From an uncultured Fibrobacter sp. (lineage in GTDB: Bacteria > Fibrobacterota > Fibrobacteria > Fibrobacterales > Fibrobacteraceae), in NCBI GenBank assembly GCA_946414025.1, contig CAMKMX010000009.1, forward strand, positions 21,049 to 85,048: DNA of 64,000 nucleotides. The letters run 5' to 3'. The notes beneath the pieces were generated by a model. It did no database searches. It was not told the origin of the DNA and worked only from the letters and a program-made list of their open reading frames with translations. The translations under genes were made by a program, and so were the position numbers. Below are positions 33,262 to 42,784 of this stretch, in pieces (within the stretch, counting starts at the first letter, position 1; the number at the start of each line of letters is the position of its first letter).

Positions 33262-34353
33262 CTACTGTTCCAGTTCCAGCAAGTCCGCCTTTAGGGACTG
33301 ATCCGCCGGATAGTATTTCTGGGCCAAAAGCAATAGGCGGCGGGCCTCGTCGGTACGCTTTTTCGCCATGGCATCGTAGGCCATATTCTTGAGACCATAA
33401 ATAGCTTCGGCGTTTCCTTTTTTGGCCGCCAGTTCGTAGGCATATTCAGCACGGTCCAGGAACTTGGTGTCGTAGGCCAGGTTCCCGAGGAAAATGGCGG
33501 CATCGGAAAAGTCCGGCTTGATTTGCAAGATATTGTTCAGGATGTCCATGGCCACAAAGGGCTTGTTGTCTTCGGCCAAGACATCGGCCAGCTTGTACAT
33601 GACATTCACGTCGTCAGGGCGCACGCCCAAGGCCTCGCGGTAATGACCAGCGCTCTGTTCATACTGCTTGTTCATGCGGAAAACATCCCCGAGATAGACC
33701 AGAAAATCCACTTCTTCGGGGTGTGCCGTGTAGCCCTTGCGGACAATTTCTACAGCACGGTCGTAATCGTCCATGGCGATGTTCGCCTCCGAAAGCTGAT
33801 AGACGATGCTCAGGTCGTCAGGGTCCAGCTGGTAGGCCTTTTCTACCGAACGGAGCGCCCCCACCTTGTCGCCCACCTTGCTGTAGGCCTCCCCCAGGTA
33901 GAGCCATCCCGAAATGTTGTTCGGCTCCAGCTTCAGCGCCCTGTGGTAAGCGGCGATACATTCGGGATATTGCTTCAGGCGGAAATAGACGCTGGCCATA
34001 TTGAACAGCGCAGGGGAAAACGCCCCGTCCGAAAAATCCACCGCCTTGCGGTAGGCGGCCGCCGCCTCGGGGTATTTTTCCATCTGGTAATAACTATTGG
34101 CGATATTGAAACTTGTGGCCGTGGGATCGGCACCACGTTCTTCGGCCTTGTGGTATAGGATGATGGCCTGGTTGAATTTTCCGTTACGGTAAAGGGCGTT
34201 GGCACGCTCCAGCAGGTCGTAAGAAGACTGCGCAGCAAAAACAGGAATGGCAAAAAATATGATGATATAAGACAGAAGCGAGAGCCGCGACAAACCATGT
34301 TTGCCGTTACTTATACCCCAAAGCTCGCGAACGCGAGCGACCTCATAGCTCAT
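33262..34353 (-). CDS. TPR-repeat secreted protein, last gene of TonB operon
   Basis: About nine tetratricopeptide units, from YDLLERANALYRNGKFNQAIILYHKAEE onward, following a signal peptide (SYIIIFFAIPVFA). The first 20 codons of the track ORF overlap an intergenic-type repeat containing the GCTCGCG-AA-CGCGAGC palindrome. A TTG at 34293 would give a cleaner signal peptide (SRLSLLSYIIIFF), so the start is uncertain. It lies 4 bp after tonB. TPR proteins accompany TonB2/TtpC clusters and may organise the complex in the periplasm. Confidence 0.8.
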   Translation of the reverse strand: MSYEVARVRELWGISNGKHGLSRLSLLSYIIIFFAIPVFAAQSSYDLLERANALYRNGKFNQAIILYHKAEERGADPTATSFNIANSYYQMEKYPEAAAAYRKAVDFSDGAFSPALFNMASVYFRLKQYPECIAAYHRALKLEPNNISGWLYLGEAYSKVGDKVGALRSVEKAYQLDPDDLSIVYQLSEANIAMDDYDRAVEIVRKGYTAHPEEVDFLVYLGDVFRMNKQYEQSAGHYREALGVRPDDVNVMYKLADVLAEDNKPFVAMDILNNILQIKPDFSDAAIFLGNLAYDTKFLDRAEYAYELAAKKGNAEAIYGLKNMAYDAMAKKRTDEARRLLLLAQKYYPADQSLKADLLELEQ

Positions 34354-34357
34354 ACCA

Positions 34358-35005
34358 CTAATCCCTAAACTTCACCTCGAAAGGTTGTTCCATTCCACAA
34401 AACGCCACCGCCTTGCCGTCTTTTTCTGCAGGGGAAAAGGTCATGCGGCCAAGGGCTTCGCGACCGGCGGCAGCAAGCCCAGAACCTGCAGGAGATTCCT
34501 CGATAACGCGGATATCATAGGCGCGCCCGCCCACGTCTACACAGAAACTCAGGCGAAGCGTAGCGTCAATTTCCCGGTCCCGAATTTGCGGCGGCACCTG
34601 GAAATTGGGCATGGACTTGCTTTCGGGCTTTTTGTCCACATCACCCTTTTCGCTGGACATGGCGCCCCCGCGGAAATCCGCCACCAGTTCTTCGTTAATG
34701 GCCGCCCCTGCCGTCCCCGAAGCCACCCCCAAGTTCATGGCAAGACGGGGGCCCGCCTTGGGCGTGCGGGAGGTGGTCTTTTGTCGCTCCGGCTTGCGGG
34801 AAGGCTTTTTCTTTTCCACCTTCTTTTCCATTTCTTCCACCTTCTTTACGGAGACTTCCGTCTTGGTGTACTTTTTTTCGTGGAAGATTTTTCCGGTCAG
34901 AAACATATTGGCAAGAGTCACGGAAAATACCAGCAGCAGGCTACAAAGCACCGCCGCCAGGAGAAGCAGAGACCGCTTGATTATTTTCCTTAGAATCTTA
35001 CGCAT
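34358..35005 (-). CDS. tonB: TonB-family energy transducer
   Basis: 215 residues: one N-terminal helix (about 10-34), a Lys/Glu-rich rather than Pro-rich periplasmic linker (KKVEEMEKKVEKKKPSRKP), and a C-terminal TonB domain with ATLRLSFCVDVGGRAYDIRVIEES and MTFSPAEKDGKAV. It passes proton-motive energy from ExbB/ExbD to outer-membrane receptors such as the one encoded at 44.4-47.0 kb. The operon continues upstream after a 140-bp spacer of repeat DNA. Confidence 0.88.
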   Translation of the reverse strand: MRKILRKIIKRSLLLLAAVLCSLLLVFSVTLANMFLTGKIFHEKKYTKTEVSVKKVEEMEKKVEKKKPSRKPERQKTTSRTPKAGPRLAMNLGVASGTAGAAINEELVADFRGGAMSSEKGDVDKKPESKSMPNFQVPPQIRDREIDATLRLSFCVDVGGRAYDIRVIEESPAGSGLAAAGREALGRMTFSPAEKDGKAVAFCGMEQPFEVKFRD

Positions 35006-35144
35006 TGTAGTTATGAGTTATGAGTTGTGAGTTGTGAGTGGCGAAAGAATCGTCTAGTAGATCCTCGCCAGTTTATCCCGGACCTGTTCCGTGACGAAGA
35101 TGACACATTTACACTCATTCCACATTTCACATTACACATCGAAA
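35006..35144. repeat. Repeat-filled spacer inside the TonB operon
   Basis: Contains an ATGAGTT/GTGAGTT heptamer tract (35010-35041). A worn copy of the AGATCCTCGCC...GATGACA element (35057-35106) follows, then an ATTCCACATTTCACATT heptamer tract (35107-35140). No ORF. It separates exbD from tonB within an otherwise tight operon. Confidence 0.75.
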
Positions 35145-35549
35145 CTATTCCGCTTGGGCCGCGATGGACACCTTCTTGACTCCGGCCAAGTTGCACATGT
35201 CTATGACCTGCACCAGCACGCCTGTTTCTGCCCCCTTGTCGGCAATGACCACGGCCTCCCTGTCGGGATTTTTCGAGAGGGACTGTTTCAAGATATCCTG
35301 CAGGCTTGCCAAGTCCACCTGGCGCTCGTTCATGTGGATGGTTCCTTCGCGGGTAATGGCAATAAGCAGGTTTTCCTTTTCCAGCTGGCTTGCCGTCTGG
35401 GCCTGTGGCTTGGTCACATCCACGCCAGTTTCGCGGGTAAAGGACGACGTAACCACAAAAAAGATAAGCAAGATGAACACAATGTCCATCAGGGGGCCCA
35501 TCTCGATGCCCATATCCTTTTTCTTTCTGCTCGGCAGGTTGAATTCCAT
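35145..35549 (-). CDS. exbD: ExbD/TolR-family proton-channel subunit
   Basis: 134 residues with one helix near the start (MGPLMDIVFILLIFFVVTSSF). The membrane Asp of MDIVF is the proton-relay residue of the family. A small periplasmic domain follows. It sits 2 bp downstream of the ExbB-like gene and belongs to the TonB2-like cluster. Confidence 0.9.
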   Translation of the reverse strand: MEFNLPSRKKKDMGIEMGPLMDIVFILLIFFVVTSSFTRETGVDVTKPQAQTASQLEKENLLIAITREGTIHMNERQVDLASLQDILKQSLSKNPDREAVVIADKGAETGVLVQVIDMCNLAGVKKVSIAAQAE

Positions 35550-35551
35550 AA

Positions 35552-36190
35552 TTACCCTACAAAATAATTGTCAATAATCGTGGCCCCGAGTTTCAAGTCC
35601 TGGGTCAAAATTTCCACACGTTCATCCAGGCGCTGCTTCAGCAAGGTCAAGGGGAACGCCACCAGGAGCCCGCTCTGGGTAGAAATAAGGGCTTCCGAAA
35701 TTCCGTCGGCCATAAGGACCGGGTTCTGGTTTCCGTAAAGGGTAATTACCTCGAAGGTGGAGACCATGCCCGTCACCGTTCCCAAAAGGCCAAGCAGCGG
35801 GGCCGCCGCCGCCATTACCGCCACGATGTGGCTTCCCTTTTCCATGTGGCGTAGCGTCCCCAGCATGCGCACCTGCATAATGTCGCGGAATCCTTCGGGA
35901 TTCTTTTGCGCATGTTCAATGGCGTAACGGAGTTCGCTGGCCAAAATTCCACGGCGTTTTTCCAGCCGGGACATGGCCTTTTCGACACCGCCTTCATTCA
36001 GGTCGTGACGCAGGTTCTTGATGACCTTCTGGACATCTTGCCTGAAAAAGTCAGAGCCGATACGGAACCAGCTGTAAAACAGGTAGTAGAATCCGACAGT
36101 TCCCACCAGCAGAATGGGGAGCATCACCACGCCACCGGCCTGGTACGTGCTTTTCAGGGATTCAACGAATACATAGAAGGAATTGCTCAT
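35552..36190 (-). CDS. exbB: MotA/TolQ/ExbB-family proton-channel protein
   Basis: 212 residues with three helices. The signature AVMAAAAPLLGLLGTVTGMVSTFEVI and the LISTQSGLLVAFPLTLL pore helix identify the ExbB/TolQ family. Its ATG overlaps the stop of the longer ExbB-like gene (ATGA). With ExbD it forms the proton channel that powers TonB. Confidence 0.9.
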   Translation of the reverse strand: MSNSFYVFVESLKSTYQAGGVVMLPILLVGTVGFYYLFYSWFRIGSDFFRQDVQKVIKNLRHDLNEGGVEKAMSRLEKRRGILASELRYAIEHAQKNPEGFRDIMQVRMLGTLRHMEKGSHIVAVMAAAAPLLGLLGTVTGMVSTFEVITLYGNQNPVLMADGISEALISTQSGLLVAFPLTLLKQRLDERVEILTQDLKLGATIIDNYFVG

Positions 36191-37707
36191 TTTTCCTTGT
36201 CGAAAATCCTGTTCAGTAGGGCCATGCTCTGCATGTAAAGTTCGCTGGTGACCTTCTCGATTTTTTCACTCAGAAGTCCGTGGATGATCATCACGGGAAT
36301 GGCGATGACAAGGCCCGTTTCCGTTGTGACCAGGGCTTCGGAGATACCGCCGGCAAGCACGCGGGCGTCGTTGGTGCCCACCTCGGTAATGACGGTGAAC
36401 AAGGTGATAATACCCGTCACCGTTCCCAAAAGTCCAAGAAGCGGAGCGATGGTGCCCATGGCGGCCAAGAGTCCCATGCGGCGTTCCAGTTTGGGTTGTT
36501 CCCGAAGCAGGGCCTCTTGCAAGGAACGTTCCGCATTTTCGCGGGTGTCGTTTGCCTTGTTGAGCACCGCAAAAAGAACCATGGCAAGACTCGTGCCACG
36601 CTGCAGGCACAGATTGGCGGCCTCTTCGTAACGGGTGTTCTGGACAAGCATATTCAGGCGCGCCATGAAACGCTTACCCAAGTGCCCGCGATACATAAGC
36701 ACAACAAAGCGCTCCGCTGCCAGGAGCAGGGCAAAGAACGCCACCAAGAAAAGCGGATACATCACGATACCGCCCTTCTTGAACCATTCCGCAAACTGCG
36801 TCTTGAGCGATTCGTCGCCCTTGTTGCTGATGGAATTCTTGATCGCCTTGTTCTGGAGCAAGTCCATCGGGACATCCACCTGGACCGTGTTCGACTTGGA
36901 AAGTCCCGAATAGGCATTGTTGATGGCCCCGCGAATCGATTCCGCCATGTCGGCAGGAAGCGTGGCATTCCATTCGTAGCGCTTGCCCTGCAAGGCGCCC
37001 GTCCGCAGGAGCGCCTGAATCTCACCGTTGTCCGTGGCCGCCTCGCCCAGGAACACCGTCCCGAGACGCATGCGGTAAACCTCCACATCGGTGCGGCTCC
37101 CCACCTGGGACTTTTCAGGACCGAAAGACTGGGTATAGGTCATCTCGTGTCGGGCGAGCAGATCGTTCAGATAATACCTCAGGGCAGGCAAGGTGTTCGG
37201 CTTTTTCTTTGCCATTTCCCGCTGGGCCTTGTTCAGGGAAATAAGTCTCTCCCCCATGCCCACGGGGTAATCTCCCGTAATCTCGTCCAAGGACTTGTCT
37301 ATGGAAAGGCGCACCTGGGTGTTAAAAGCCTCGAAGGCATCTTCTTCGGCCTTGGCCGTTTCTTCGGCTTCGGCGGTAACATCCTTGCTGGCCTGGACTT
37401 CTTCGCTTACGCGGCCCAGATCCGTAGAGAGCTTTGTGTAGCGACCGTCCAGTTCGCGGGTCTCCACCTGATGTTCCTCGGTCAGCTGGGATTCGGCATA
37501 ACGCTTGCTCCAGTGGGCTGCTTCCAGTTTTTCAAGAGAGTCGGCTTTTTGCAAGCGGATACGGGCGAGGCTTTCGATTTCGCGCTGAAGGTTCAGGATT
37601 TCCACCTGCTTCAGGGAGTCTTGGATACGGGCCTGTTCCTCGGCGTCCTTCTTTTTTGCACCCCAAGAGAGGTTTGGCATAATAAACAACAGGAATAGAG
37701 CCATCAT
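36187..37707 (-). CDS. TtpC-like ExbB-family protein with N-terminal coiled-coil domain
   Basis: The track ORF starts inside a heptamer repeat (SEFGIRNSE), so the ATG at 37707 (MMALFLLFIMPNLSWG) is preferred. It gives a signal sequence and 506 residues. A periplasmic coiled-coil/mixed domain (about 20-300) precedes three helices with the ExbB motif MGTIAPLLGLLGTVTGIITLF and VTTETGLVIAIPVMI. A long ExbB with an extra periplasmic domain beside exbB, exbD, tonB and a DUF3450 gene matches TtpC of Vibrio TonB2 systems. Confidence 0.83.
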   Translation of the reverse strand: MMALFLLFIMPNLSWGAKKKDAEEQARIQDSLKQVEILNLQREIESLARIRLQKADSLEKLEAAHWSKRYAESQLTEEHQVETRELDGRYTKLSTDLGRVSEEVQASKDVTAEAEETAKAEEDAFEAFNTQVRLSIDKSLDEITGDYPVGMGERLISLNKAQREMAKKKPNTLPALRYYLNDLLARHEMTYTQSFGPEKSQVGSRTDVEVYRMRLGTVFLGEAATDNGEIQALLRTGALQGKRYEWNATLPADMAESIRGAINNAYSGLSKSNTVQVDVPMDLLQNKAIKNSISNKGDESLKTQFAEWFKKGGIVMYPLFLVAFFALLLAAERFVVLMYRGHLGKRFMARLNMLVQNTRYEEAANLCLQRGTSLAMVLFAVLNKANDTRENAERSLQEALLREQPKLERRMGLLAAMGTIAPLLGLLGTVTGIITLFTVITEVGTNDARVLAGGISEALVTTETGLVIAIPVMIIHGLLSEKIEKVTSELYMQSMALLNRIFDKEK

Positions 37708-37718
37708 TGTTCTTGACA

Positions 37719-38588
<870 letters not shown>

Positions 38589-38690
38589 ATTCTTCTGCGT
38601 TAAGTTGCACCAAAATTACATATTTAAAACACCTGAACCTGTAAAAAATGTCACCGTCACACTGGAAATAATCAACTTTTGCCCCATATT

Positions 38691-38716
38691 TCTATATTGT
38701 GCACAAAGGTAAGTCC
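38691..38716 (+). promoter_or_regulatory. TATATT-type -10 element and ribosome site of the S66 peptidase gene
   Basis: TCTATATTGTGCAC (38691-38704) lies 13-26 bp before the ATG, and AAAGGTAAGTCC directly before the ATG is the ribosome site. The same GGTAAG-N-C context precedes the starts at 51024 and 52535. Confidence 0.4.
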
Positions 38717-39868
38717 ATGTTTAGAACTAATTACTTCCGTAGCGCGGTCTGCGCCGCATTGACCATCGCCCTTTCCGGGCTCCTGTTTACCGCCTGCTCC
38801 AACGACAGCTCCAGCAGCGCCTCTGACCAAGGCAAGGCGGATTCCCTTGCCGAATGCACTGCCCCCGCCTTCCTCAAAAAAGGCGACAAGGTGGCACTCC
38901 TTTCGCCCTCCTACTCCACTCCCGATTCGAACATCCAGAACACGGCGGCCGTCTTGAAGGAATGGGGCTTTGAACCCGTTATCGGCAAGAACGTGGGCAA
39001 GCTGGACGCGGGCAAGTATGCAGGCACCGCCCAGGAGCGGGCCGACGACTTCATCGAAGCCCTCAAGGACACCAGCATCAAGGCCATCTTGAGCAACCGT
39101 GGCGGCTACGGCACCATCCAGCTGGTGGACCTTATCGACCTGAAGCTGGTGACGGACAATCCCAAGTGGCTCATCGGGTTCAGCGACATTACCACCCTGC
39201 ATGCCATGGAAACCAAGGCAGGCGTCATGAGCATCCACGGCACCATGAGTTCGTTTATCGGAAAGACCCGCGGCAAGGACGACAACAGCACCCTCTTGCG
39301 GGATCTGCTCAAGGGCACCGTGCCTACCTATAAGGTTCCCAAACACAAGTTCAACCAAAAGGGAAAAGCCGAAGGGATTCTCGTGGGCGGCAACATGGCC
39401 ACATTCGTTCCGCTGGTAGGTGCCAGCGACATCGACGTGTTCTCCGGCGACGGAATCATCTTGTTCATGGAAGAAGTGGGCGAATCCCTGCACAACATCG
39501 ACCGCATGTTCAACGCACTGGAACTTCACGGCGTCATGGAAAACGTGAAGGGCGTTGTCCTCGGAGAATTCGTAGATTCCGGGACGGACCTGAATTATGA
39601 AACCACCGAGGAAATGCTTTCCAAGTACCTGAAGAAATACAACATCCCTGTCCTGTGCGGGTTCCCTGCAGGCCACGACGACGTAAATGTTCCCATTGTC
39701 ATGGGAGCGAAGGTCAAAATGGATGTTACCGACAACGGCGCCACTCTGGCCTTTGACATAGACGGCGAAAAGAAGGACGTGGATACGGAAAAACTGTTGA
39801 ACAAGCCTTCTCTTGCAAAGTCCCTCCGGCTGATGCTTTCGGGAAAATTATTCTCCATCAACGAATAA
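38717..39868 (+). CDS. LD-carboxypeptidase (S66 family) lipoprotein
   Basis: Start at ATG 38717, giving a lipoprotein signal (lipobox FTAC-SND) and a Ser-rich linker. The S66 fold follows: LKKGDKVALLSPS, ILSNRGGYGTIQLVDLID, LIGFSDITTLHA (nucleophile Ser), GVMSIHGTM and the late Glu/His elements around ILVGGNMATFVPLVG and VLCGFPAGHDDVNVPI. S66 enzymes trim the terminal D-Ala of murein tetrapeptides for recycling, or cleave microcin C. Those recycling forms are usually cytoplasmic, so a lipid-anchored version in the periplasm or at the surface is slightly unusual. Confidence 0.85.
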   Translation: MFRTNYFRSAVCAALTIALSGLLFTACSNDSSSSASDQGKADSLAECTAPAFLKKGDKVALLSPSYSTPDSNIQNTAAVLKEWGFEPVIGKNVGKLDAGKYAGTAQERADDFIEALKDTSIKAILSNRGGYGTIQLVDLIDLKLVTDNPKWLIGFSDITTLHAMETKAGVMSIHGTMSSFIGKTRGKDDNSTLLRDLLKGTVPTYKVPKHKFNQKGKAEGILVGGNMATFVPLVGASDIDVFSGDGIILFMEEVGESLHNIDRMFNALELHGVMENVKGVVLGEFVDSGTDLNYETTEEMLSKYLKKYNIPVLCGFPAGHDDVNVPIVMGAKVKMDVTDNGATLAFDIDGEKKDVDTEKLLNKPSLAKSLRLMLSGKLFSINE

Positions 39869-39876
39869 GAGAAAGA

Positions 39877-40437
39877 CTAGCTTCTGCTCCACAGGATACA
39901 ATAAGCCTGGGTTCTCGCCGCAAAGCGCTCCGTCTTTAGCAGTTGCCGCACTTGTTCCTTGCTGTACCAGGCGGCATCGATTTCTTCACGCTCGGAATCG
40001 CTGGGCCTGATTTCACCAGCGGCTACACCGACCACAACCACGTTCAACTCGTTGGCAAAGCCGATGGCGGAATAACTTTCTTTCCAGGTTTCGTCTATGC
40101 GCAAAAGGGTTAGACCCGTTTCTTCGCGCAGTTCACGGGCAGCAGCCTGCTCTACCGTTTCGCCCTCGTCTATGAGTCCCGCAGGGAAATTCACCACCTG
40201 CTCCCCCACCGCCATGCGGAATTCCTTGCACAGCAGCAGTTTTTCGCCGGACTCGTCGTGCATTATCAGGACCACAGCGTTATTTTTGTGGCGCCGCAGG
40301 TCTTCAATACTCTTGACGTTCGGTTCACGGCTGATCATCTCGTAGGTAACCGGCTTGCCGCTTGCCGTTTCGTAATGGAGGTCGTAACGGGTAATGAACT
40401 TTCCGGAATGGATTTTTTCAATGCTCTTGAACTTCAT
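39877..40437 (-). CDS. Nudix hydrolase, ADP-ribose pyrophosphatase-like
   Basis: 186 residues. A perfect Nudix box (GLIDEGETVEQAAARELREETGL) lies at about 97-119, after a family-typical VVLIMHD...LLLCKEFR strand pair. NFPAGLIDEGE fits the ADP-ribose/NDP-sugar diphosphatase subgroup (NudF-like). It hydrolyses X-linked nucleoside diphosphates in the cytoplasm. It converges with the S66 gene (8-bp gap). Confidence 0.88.
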   Translation of the reverse strand: MKFKSIEKIHSGKFITRYDLHYETASGKPVTYEMISREPNVKSIEDLRRHKNNAVVLIMHDESGEKLLLCKEFRMAVGEQVVNFPAGLIDEGETVEQAAARELREETGLTLLRIDETWKESYSAIGFANELNVVVVGVAAGEIRPSDSEREEIDAAWYSKEQVRQLLKTERFAARTQAYCILWSRS

Positions 40438-40459
40438 TTTTCAATCACGCCGTTAACGA

Positions 40460-41161
40460 CTAGTCTTCCAAGAAATACTGCACGTTGGTGACCACACGAA
40501 CCTTCTTGACAAAGGGCGTATTTTCGTCACGGTCCTCAATAGAGAACAGCCCCTGGGTTGCCGTCTTGATTTTACCCAGCTTGCTCCTGGAATCCTTGGC
40601 GAATTTTTCGGCAGCAGCACGGGCGTCCTTGTTGGCCTCTTCAATCATTTCGGGCTTGATGGCGTTGAGCCCGTTAAAGCTGTAAATCTTGCGGTAACGG
40701 AAATCCCCTTCGCTGAAGGCGATACCCTGTTTCAAGAGCTCGCCCTGCTTGCCCATGAGTTCGCGAACCTTGTCCACATTCTTGGAGGCCACCGTAAGCG
40801 ACATGGTCACCACATAGCGGAAGGGGCGTTTTTCACTGGTATACAGTTCGCTCTGGGTATCCATAATATCGGGAGATGCTTTGGTGATTTCTTCTTGGGC
40901 GACCCCGTTGTCCAAAAGGAACTTCTCCAGGGCTAAAGTCTTGGCCTGGACCGTCTCGTACAGGGCCGAAAGGTCGTTGCCCGCTTCCTTGAACACGATG
41001 GGCCATATTACATAATCGGCAGGAACTTCCCTCTCAGCAAGCCCGCGGACAAACACCACGCGGTCGCGGTCCTTCACATGGATCATGGCGCAATAGAGGA
41101 AAGCGCCCAGCCCGAGAATGGCGATAGCGAGCACAACTGCTTCTTTGAGTCTTGACTGCAT
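40460..41161 (-). CDS. SIMPL-domain (DUF541) membrane-anchored protein
   Basis: 233 residues: one N-terminal helix (LKEAVVLAIAILGLGAFLYCAMI), then a SIMPL domain starting VVFVRGLAEREVPADYVIWPIVF. FLLDNGVAQEEI and VRVVTNVQYFLED close the fold. SIMPL/BP26 proteins are periplasmic or membrane-tethered and form ring oligomers in some species; the function is poorly known. It probably begins a small operon with the Nudix gene (22-bp gap). Confidence 0.82.
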   Translation of the reverse strand: MQSRLKEAVVLAIAILGLGAFLYCAMIHVKDRDRVVFVRGLAEREVPADYVIWPIVFKEAGNDLSALYETVQAKTLALEKFLLDNGVAQEEITKASPDIMDTQSELYTSEKRPFRYVVTMSLTVASKNVDKVRELMGKQGELLKQGIAFSEGDFRYRKIYSFNGLNAIKPEMIEEANKDARAAAEKFAKDSRSKLGKIKTATQGLFSIEDRDENTPFVKKVRVVTNVQYFLED

Positions 41162-41215
41162 AACAGGCCTCCTGTTTCAACCTTTTTCTTATAAAATACA
41201 AAAAAGAAGTCTATC

Positions 41216-41368
41216 ATGAAAACCGCATTTATCGCTTCCGCTATGGCCACCGCTGTTTCATCTGCTTTCGCCACCTATTGCGAACCCTATAGGTTTATCT
41301 GCACCGATCCCTGGGGCGACGATTTGGTTTCAGAAGAAGAAAACGCCGTAGGAATCATTATGCCGTGA
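41216..41368 (+). CDS. Possible small secreted peptide (50 residues)
   Basis: Not in the ORF track. ATG at 41216 opens a frame reading MKTAFIASAMATAVSSAFA, a good signal peptide, then a short acidic tail with two cysteines (TYCEPYRFICTDPWGDDL) and a TGA at 41366. A weak GAAG ribosome site precedes it, and an intrinsic terminator follows at 41415. It could be a real short peptide or the remnant of a longer exported protein. Confidence 0.4.
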   Translation: MKTAFIASAMATAVSSAFATYCEPYRFICTDPWGDDLVSEEENAVGIIMP

Positions 41369-41404
41369 GCAGGCGCCGTTGACCTGGTATAGGCCGCTTC
41401 AAAC

Positions 41405-41440
41405 CAACTCCACCTCCCTCGCCAAGACGGGGGATTTTTT
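41405..41440 (+). terminator. Intrinsic terminator in a 35-bp direct repeat, copy 1
   Basis: TCCCTCG-CCAAGA-CGGGGGA (7-bp stem, one G-T pair) followed by TTTTTT. The surrounding 35 bp, from CAACTCCACC to ATTTTT, is identical to 42827-42861. Confidence 0.8.
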
Positions 41441-41484
41441 CACAAAACATAAATTTTCCAAATACACTTGAAAATGCTTCGAAA

Positions 41485-41499
41485 ATTGTATATATTTTA
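41485..41499 (+). promoter_or_regulatory. TATATT-type promoter element of the ATPase gene
   Basis: ATTGTATATATTTTA ends only 4 bp before the ATG at 41504. This would give a leaderless or very short-leader transcript unless the true promoter lies further upstream. Confidence 0.35.
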
Positions 41500-41503
41500 A
41501 GAT

Positions 41504-42763
41504 ATGGTTGAAATTATTGATTCCATATCCAAATATAACCTGTGGGGCGGGAACAGCCCGTTTTTGGGCTTTAATCGGCATATTTACCAGGAAAAAGTCC
41601 TAAAAAGCGTGGGGAACAGCCTCGTCAAGGTTGTTGTCGGGCAGCGTCGTGTCGGAAAGAGCTTCGTCTTGCGGCAGATCCTATCAAAAATCGTTGCAGG
41701 CGGAGTTCCTGCCGAAAACACGCTATACATCAATAAGGAATTTCTTGAATTCTCCGCCATAAAATCCGCGGAGGATTTGCAGTCTCTTTACGCTGCTTAC
41801 AAGAGCCGGTTTTCGCCCCAAGGCAAGACATATCTTTTCATTGACGAAATCCAGTATATTGATGGATGGGAAAGATTTGTGAACGCCCGTTCACAGGATT
41901 TTGCCGAGCCCTGCGAAGTATTCATAAGCGGGTCCAATTCGGATATTCTCTCCGGGGAACTCTCGACCATGCTTTCGGGCCGGTATGTCCGGTTTGAAGT
42001 GTTTCCATACAGTTTTGGCGAGTTTTGCGAGTTGACCGACAAGCCGCAGAATGCAACGTCGTTTACCGATTATATTCAGCATGGGGCTTTACCCGAACTG
42101 TTCAACCTTGATTCGGAAGAAATGCGACGGAACTATGTCGAAAGCCTGAAGGATTCCGTGATGCTTCGCGATGTCGTACAGCGTTACAGAATCAAGGACG
42201 CCGCCCTGTTGAACGACCTTTTTGTCTTTCTTTCGAATAATGCCTCGAACTTGATTTCGTTCACGAATGTGGTCAAGAGCCTTAAGGGGCAAGGGCGGAA
42301 AACAAATTACGAGACTGTCTCGACCTATGCGGGGTATTTGGAAAATGCCTTCTTGATACATTCCTGTCCGCGCTTCAACATTCGTGGCAAGGATTCGCTG
42401 TCCGGTCCTGCCAAATACTACATGAACGATTTTTCGTTCCACAATTATCTGTATGCAGGTTTTGGTTATGGAATGGGTTATCTTTTTGAAAATGCCATTT
42501 ATCTGGAACTTCGCAGGCGCGGCTATGATGTGTATGTCGGGGAATTGGACGGATACGAGGTTGACTTTGTCGCGATCAAGAACGATGCGCGCATTTACAT
42601 CCAGGTAGCCTATAAAATGGACGGCGAATCAACCATTGCAAGAGAATACGCTCCGCTAGAAAGAATCAGGGACAGTTACCCAAAATACGTTGTGTCTTTG
42701 GACGAGTTCAAACTACCGTCAAATAACGGAATTTTGCATGTCCGCCCTTGGGAAATACCTTGA
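41504..42763 (+). CDS. AAA ATPase with DUF4143 domain
   Basis: 419 residues. The P-loop is VVVGQRRVGKSFVLRQIL (46-53), Walker B is TYLFIDEIQYIDGW, and a sensor-type arginine/serine stretch SGSNSDILSGELST follows. The C-terminal DUF4143 domain ends with FENAIYLELRRRGYDVYVGEL...EVDFVAIK, resembling a degenerate PD-(D/E)XK core. This AAA_14/DUF4143 family is abundant in anaerobes, function unknown. The gene is bracketed by two copies of a 35-bp terminator repeat and has a more AT-rich sequence than the gene to its right. Confidence 0.85.
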   Translation: MVEIIDSISKYNLWGGNSPFLGFNRHIYQEKVLKSVGNSLVKVVVGQRRVGKSFVLRQILSKIVAGGVPAENTLYINKEFLEFSAIKSAEDLQSLYAAYKSRFSPQGKTYLFIDEIQYIDGWERFVNARSQDFAEPCEVFISGSNSDILSGELSTMLSGRYVRFEVFPYSFGEFCELTDKPQNATSFTDYIQHGALPELFNLDSEEMRRNYVESLKDSVMLRDVVQRYRIKDAALLNDLFVFLSNNASNLISFTNVVKSLKGQGRKTNYETVSTYAGYLENAFLIHSCPRFNIRGKDSLSGPAKYYMNDFSFHNYLYAGFGYGMGYLFENAIYLELRRRGYDVYVGELDGYEVDFVAIKNDARIYIQVAYKMDGESTIAREYAPLERIRDSYPKYVVSLDEFKLPSNNGILHVRPWEIP

Positions 42764-42784
42764 TTTTTAGGATGTTAGTTTGGA

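Noticed and set aside
36280-37698. Plus-strand ORF of 472 codons
   Set aside because: Antisense to the TtpC-like gene, which has clear ExbB motifs and operon context.
41399-41581. Minus-strand 60-codon ORF ending SPVLAREVEL
   Set aside because: It only reproduces the duplicated 35-bp repeat that also encodes the lipoprotein C-terminus. No ribosome site or domain.
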